15,820 nt of DNA from JAFHCF01 sp048497495. Its GTDB lineage: Bacteria > Pseudomonadota > Alphaproteobacteria > Rhizobiales > Ancalomicrobiaceae. The stretch lies in contig JAFHCF010000111.1 in assembly GCA_048497495.1 (NCBI GenBank), forward strand, positions 1 through 15,820, written 5' to 3'. Below are positions 13,961 to 15,820 of the stretch, piece by piece. The notes beneath the pieces were generated by a model that ran no database searches, had not been told where the DNA came from, and worked only from the letters and a program-made list of their open reading frames with translations. Position numbers and translations under genes: made by a program. Positions within the stretch are counted from its first letter, which is position 1, and the number at the start of each line of letters is the position of its first letter.

Positions 13961-14857
13961 ATGTTCCGTCGCGGCTTCCTCCCTCCCATCGGCTCCCTCG
14001 TCGCCTTCGAATGCGCGGCCCGGCACGAGAGTTTCAGTCGCGCGGCCGAGGAACTGAACCTGACGCAGGGCGCCGTCAGCCGGCAGATCCGGGCGCTGGA
14101 GGAGATCGTCGGCGTGGCGCTGTTCGAGCGCGTCCGCCAGCGGGTGGTGCTGTCGGAGGCGGGTCGCACCTATCTCGCCGACGTGCGCCGCTCGCTCGGC
14201 GATCTCGGCGAGGCGACCCATCGGGTGATGGGCTTCGCCGGGACGCGCGGGGTGCTCGAATTGGCGGTCTTGCCGACCTTCGGGGCGCGCTGGCTGGTGC
14301 CGCGCCTGTCGCGCTTCCTGGCGCTCCACCCCGACGTCACCATCAACCTCGCCGCCCGCATCGAGCCCTTCGACTTCGCCGCCGAGCCGTTCGACGCGGC
14401 GATCCACGTCGGCCAGCCGGTGTGGGCCGGCGGCGTGCTCGACCATCTGATGGACGAGGAGGTGGTGCCGGTGGCGCCGCCCGACTGGCGGGCGCGGCAT
14501 CGGCTCGCGGCGCCGGCCGACCTGGCGCGGTTGCCGTTGCTCCATCAGTCGACCCGGCCGAGCGCCTGGGCGGACTGGTTCGGCTCGGTCGGGGTCGCGA
14601 CGGATGCGGCGTGGCGGGGTCCGCGCTTCGACCAGTTCAACATGGTGGCGGAAGCGGCGGCCTCGGGCCTCGGGGCGGCGCTGGTGCCGCGCTTCCTGAT
14701 CGAGGAAGAACTGGCGAGCGGCCGCCTGGCGGTGCTCTTCGCGCAACCGCTCGCCACCCGCAGCGCCTATTACGTCGTTCATCCGGCCTCCAAGGGCCGC
14801 TCCGCCCTGCTCAGAGCCTTCGAGGAATGGATCGTGGCGGCGGCGAAGGGCGGATGA
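13961..14857 (+). CDS. LysR-family transcriptional regulator (GcdR-like by context)
   Basis: 298-aa regulator. The N-terminal winged helix-turn-helix spans about residues 8-68 (LPPIGSLVAFECAARHES, then FSRAAEELNLTQGAVSRQI), the LysR signature. The effector-binding domain runs from about 95 to 295 (GVLELAVLPTFGARWLVPRL, then IHVGQPVWAGG, then VAEAAASGLGAALVPRFLIE), close to the GcvA/AmpR branch. It is divergent from amaB-gcdH with 165 bp between the ATGs, the usual arrangement for autoregulated LysR control of the neighbour. In Pseudomonas a LysR protein (GcdR) beside gcdH responds to glutarate; the same role here is inference. The ATG at 13961 has GGAATGA 6 bases upstream of a short spacer. 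The 3' end is separated by a single base from the convergent next gene. Confidence 0.92.
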   Translation: MFRRGFLPPIGSLVAFECAARHESFSRAAEELNLTQGAVSRQIRALEEIVGVALFERVRQRVVLSEAGRTYLADVRRSLGDLGEATHRVMGFAGTRGVLELAVLPTFGARWLVPRLSRFLALHPDVTINLAARIEPFDFAAEPFDAAIHVGQPVWAGGVLDHLMDEEVVPVAPPDWRARHRLAAPADLARLPLLHQSTRPSAWADWFGSVGVATDAAWRGPRFDQFNMVAEAAASGLGAALVPRFLIEEELASGRLAVLFAQPLATRSAYYVVHPASKGRSALLRAFEEWIVAAAKGG

Positions 14858-14858
14858 C

Positions 14859-15452
14859 CTACCAGGGCTCGACGCCGAGTTCGGGCCACAGCGCCGCCAT
14901 GCGTTCGGCCTTGGCGTGGTGCGAGGCGGCGTTGTCGAGAACGCGATTGGGTCGCAGCCGCATGGCGAAGACGTCCTCGAGCCCGAAGGGGGCGTGGATC
15001 TCGAGTGTGCCGTCGACCGCGAGCCCGATGCCGACCGCGTGCGCGACCGAGGCGTAGCGCGCCAGACCCTCAGCCGCCGACCCGAGCGGTGCGTAGGGCA
15101 CACCGAATCGCCATTCGAACCAGAGGTGGACGCGCGCCTGATTGCGCACCTCCACCGGAAGGGGAAAGCCGTCGAAAGCGGCTTCGGCGCGCCTGATCAC
15201 GCGATCCTCGGCGTGCCAGGAGACATTCGTCGCGTCGAAATAGACGAGGTCGAGATCTCGAATGCCGTGACCGGGCGGGCGACCGGTGAGGGTGTTCCAG
15301 ACCGTCTGGTAGACCGCGCCGGAGACCACCATCCAATTCGGCAGGGCGAGCGCGCGGGCGATGGACAAGGCGGGCGCCAGGATCGGATCGGCGGCGACGA
15401 TCGCGGCGAGATCGGCGGCGTGGGGTGCGTTCGGTTCGAGCGGTTTCGGCAT
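14859..15452 (-). CDS. Nucleotidyltransferase-like family protein (PF06042/DUF925)
   Basis: 197-aa cytoplasmic protein. The conserved stretch NWMVVSGAVYQTVWNTLTG (39-57), then RPPGHGIRDLDLVYFD (58-73) with the D66-x-D68 pair, is the family signature resembling the metal-binding aspartates of nucleotidyltransferases. Further family blocks are VSWHAEDRVIRRAEAAF (77-93), PVEVRNQARVHLWFEWRFG (99-117) and a C-terminal NASHHAKAERMAALWPEL. No substrate is known for the family. The ATG at 15452 lacks a good ribosome site, but the conserved block begins only at residue 39, so nothing upstream is needed. The gene ends one base from the LysR stop on the opposite strand. Confidence 0.85.
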   Translation of the reverse strand: MPKPLEPNAPHAADLAAIVAADPILAPALSIARALALPNWMVVSGAVYQTVWNTLTGRPPGHGIRDLDLVYFDATNVSWHAEDRVIRRAEAAFDGFPLPVEVRNQARVHLWFEWRFGVPYAPLGSAAEGLARYASVAHAVGIGLAVDGTLEIHAPFGLEDVFAMRLRPNRVLDNAASHHAKAERMAALWPELGVEPW

Positions 15453-15727
15453 GGCACGCAGAGGGTTCGGGGTATCCGCCGGATCTTCCACGGCTGGGTG
15501 ACGGTCGTGTGACGCGGATCGAATGGCAGCTGCGCCATTCCGCATTGGCGGCGACCGCCCCGCCGAGGCATGATCGCTTCGACGCGACGTCTGATGAACG
15601 GCACTTTGTTCACCATGCGAACGTCGCCGCCGCTGCCGCCCATCGTCGGATCGGAGACAGTGTCGCAAGGGAACCAACGACGGCGGGGCCACTCATCACC
15701 CGCCGCGACGCACGACAGGGAAACGCC
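15453..15727. other. Divergent intergenic region between the nucleotidyltransferase-like and stress-protein genes
   Basis: 275 bp without a supported gene. The only structure noted is TGAAC-N8-GTTCA (15595-15612), an 18-bp dyad that could be a regulator site. No convincing promoter was found for either side. Confidence 0.45.
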
Positions 15728-15820
15728 ATGACACTCGCCAACATTCTCGTCCACGTCGATTCCAGCCCGCGCTGCGCGGTGCGGCTGGCCTTGGCGGTGA
15801 AGCTCGCCGTCCGCCACGGC
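15728..15820 (+). CDS. Universal stress protein (UspA) family, 5' part only
   Basis: Only the first 31 codons are inside the window. MTLANILVHVDSSPRCAVRL, then ALAVKLAVRHG, is the usual first strand and helix of UspA-domain proteins: a hydrophobic strand ending ...VHVD, then S/P and a helix of small and Leu residues before 'A-x-R'. The start is supported by AGGGA 7 bases before the ATG. Nothing can be said about ATP-binding motifs or domain number, since these lie beyond the edge. Confidence 0.75.
   Translation, partial: MTLANILVHVDSSPRCAVRLALAVKLAVRHG

Noticed and set aside
15595..15612. TGAAC-N8-GTTCA dyad as operator of the stress-protein gene
   Set aside because: Arms of five bases, single copy, and no promoter recognised beside it; kept only as a remark in the intergenic entry.
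1..15820. CRISPR arrays, tRNA/rRNA genes, insertion sequences, toxin-antitoxin pairs
   Set aside because: I found no regular spaced repeats, cloverleaf-like segments, transposase motifs or small antitoxin-toxin gene pairs anywhere in the window.

Overview
The window is GC-rich chromosomal DNA, densely packed with short intergenic gaps, from what looks like an alphaproteobacterium (probably the Hyphomicrobiales/Rhodospirillales sphere; this is inference from codon use, gene families and operon style, and no rRNA marker is present). Almost all third codon positions are G or C, so most antisense frames stay open; I treated these as shadows.

Layout from left to right. (1) Positions 1-5650, minus strand: a four-gene operon read right to left. 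It encodes a DsrE/DrsH-like sulfur-carrier-type protein, a small SCP2-like (lipid-binding fold) protein, an RND periplasmic adaptor and an RND permease that runs off the left edge. A near-consensus sigma-70 promoter precedes it, with an inverted-repeat operator candidate laid over the -10 element and a second copy 50 bp upstream. (2) Positions 5651-6129: a 479-bp non-coding, strikingly AT-rich stretch (about 39% GC by hand count over 5701-6000) with several inverted repeats. (3) Positions 6130-7787, minus: a C5-cytosine DNA methyltransferase and a Vsr mismatch endonuclease overlapping by ATGA, with no restriction enzyme visible. (4) Positions 7889-8383, minus: a GtrA-type membrane protein. (5) Positions 8621-10626, plus: two RNA methyltransferases (RlmI/PF10672-like and SpoU/TrmH-like) overlapping by ATGA. 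(6) Positions 10593-13795, minus: a lysine-catabolism operon with an ALDH7-type aminoadipate semialdehyde dehydrogenase, glutaryl-CoA dehydrogenase and a small unknown four-helix membrane protein. A LysR regulator is divergent from it at 13961-14857. (7) Positions 14859-15452, minus: a PF06042-type nucleotidyltransferase-like protein. (8) Positions 15728-end, plus: the start of a universal stress protein.

The best candidate for an under-described system is region 1. A cytoplasmic DsrE-type cysteine protein and an SCP2-like protein sit at the head of the same transcription unit as a tripartite-type RND exporter with unusual features: a Met/Gly/Pro-rich insert in the adaptor hairpin, a Gly/Pro tail on the permease, and Arg at the usual proton-relay Lys. 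The promoter architecture suggests tight repression by a dimeric regulator not encoded in this window. A role in exporting or handling reactive sulfur, or a lipid-like substrate, is inference. Region 6 is a coherent, well-understood pathway in which aminoadipate semialdehyde is oxidised and glutaryl-CoA is later converted to crotonyl-CoA, with a LysR protein as the likely local switch.
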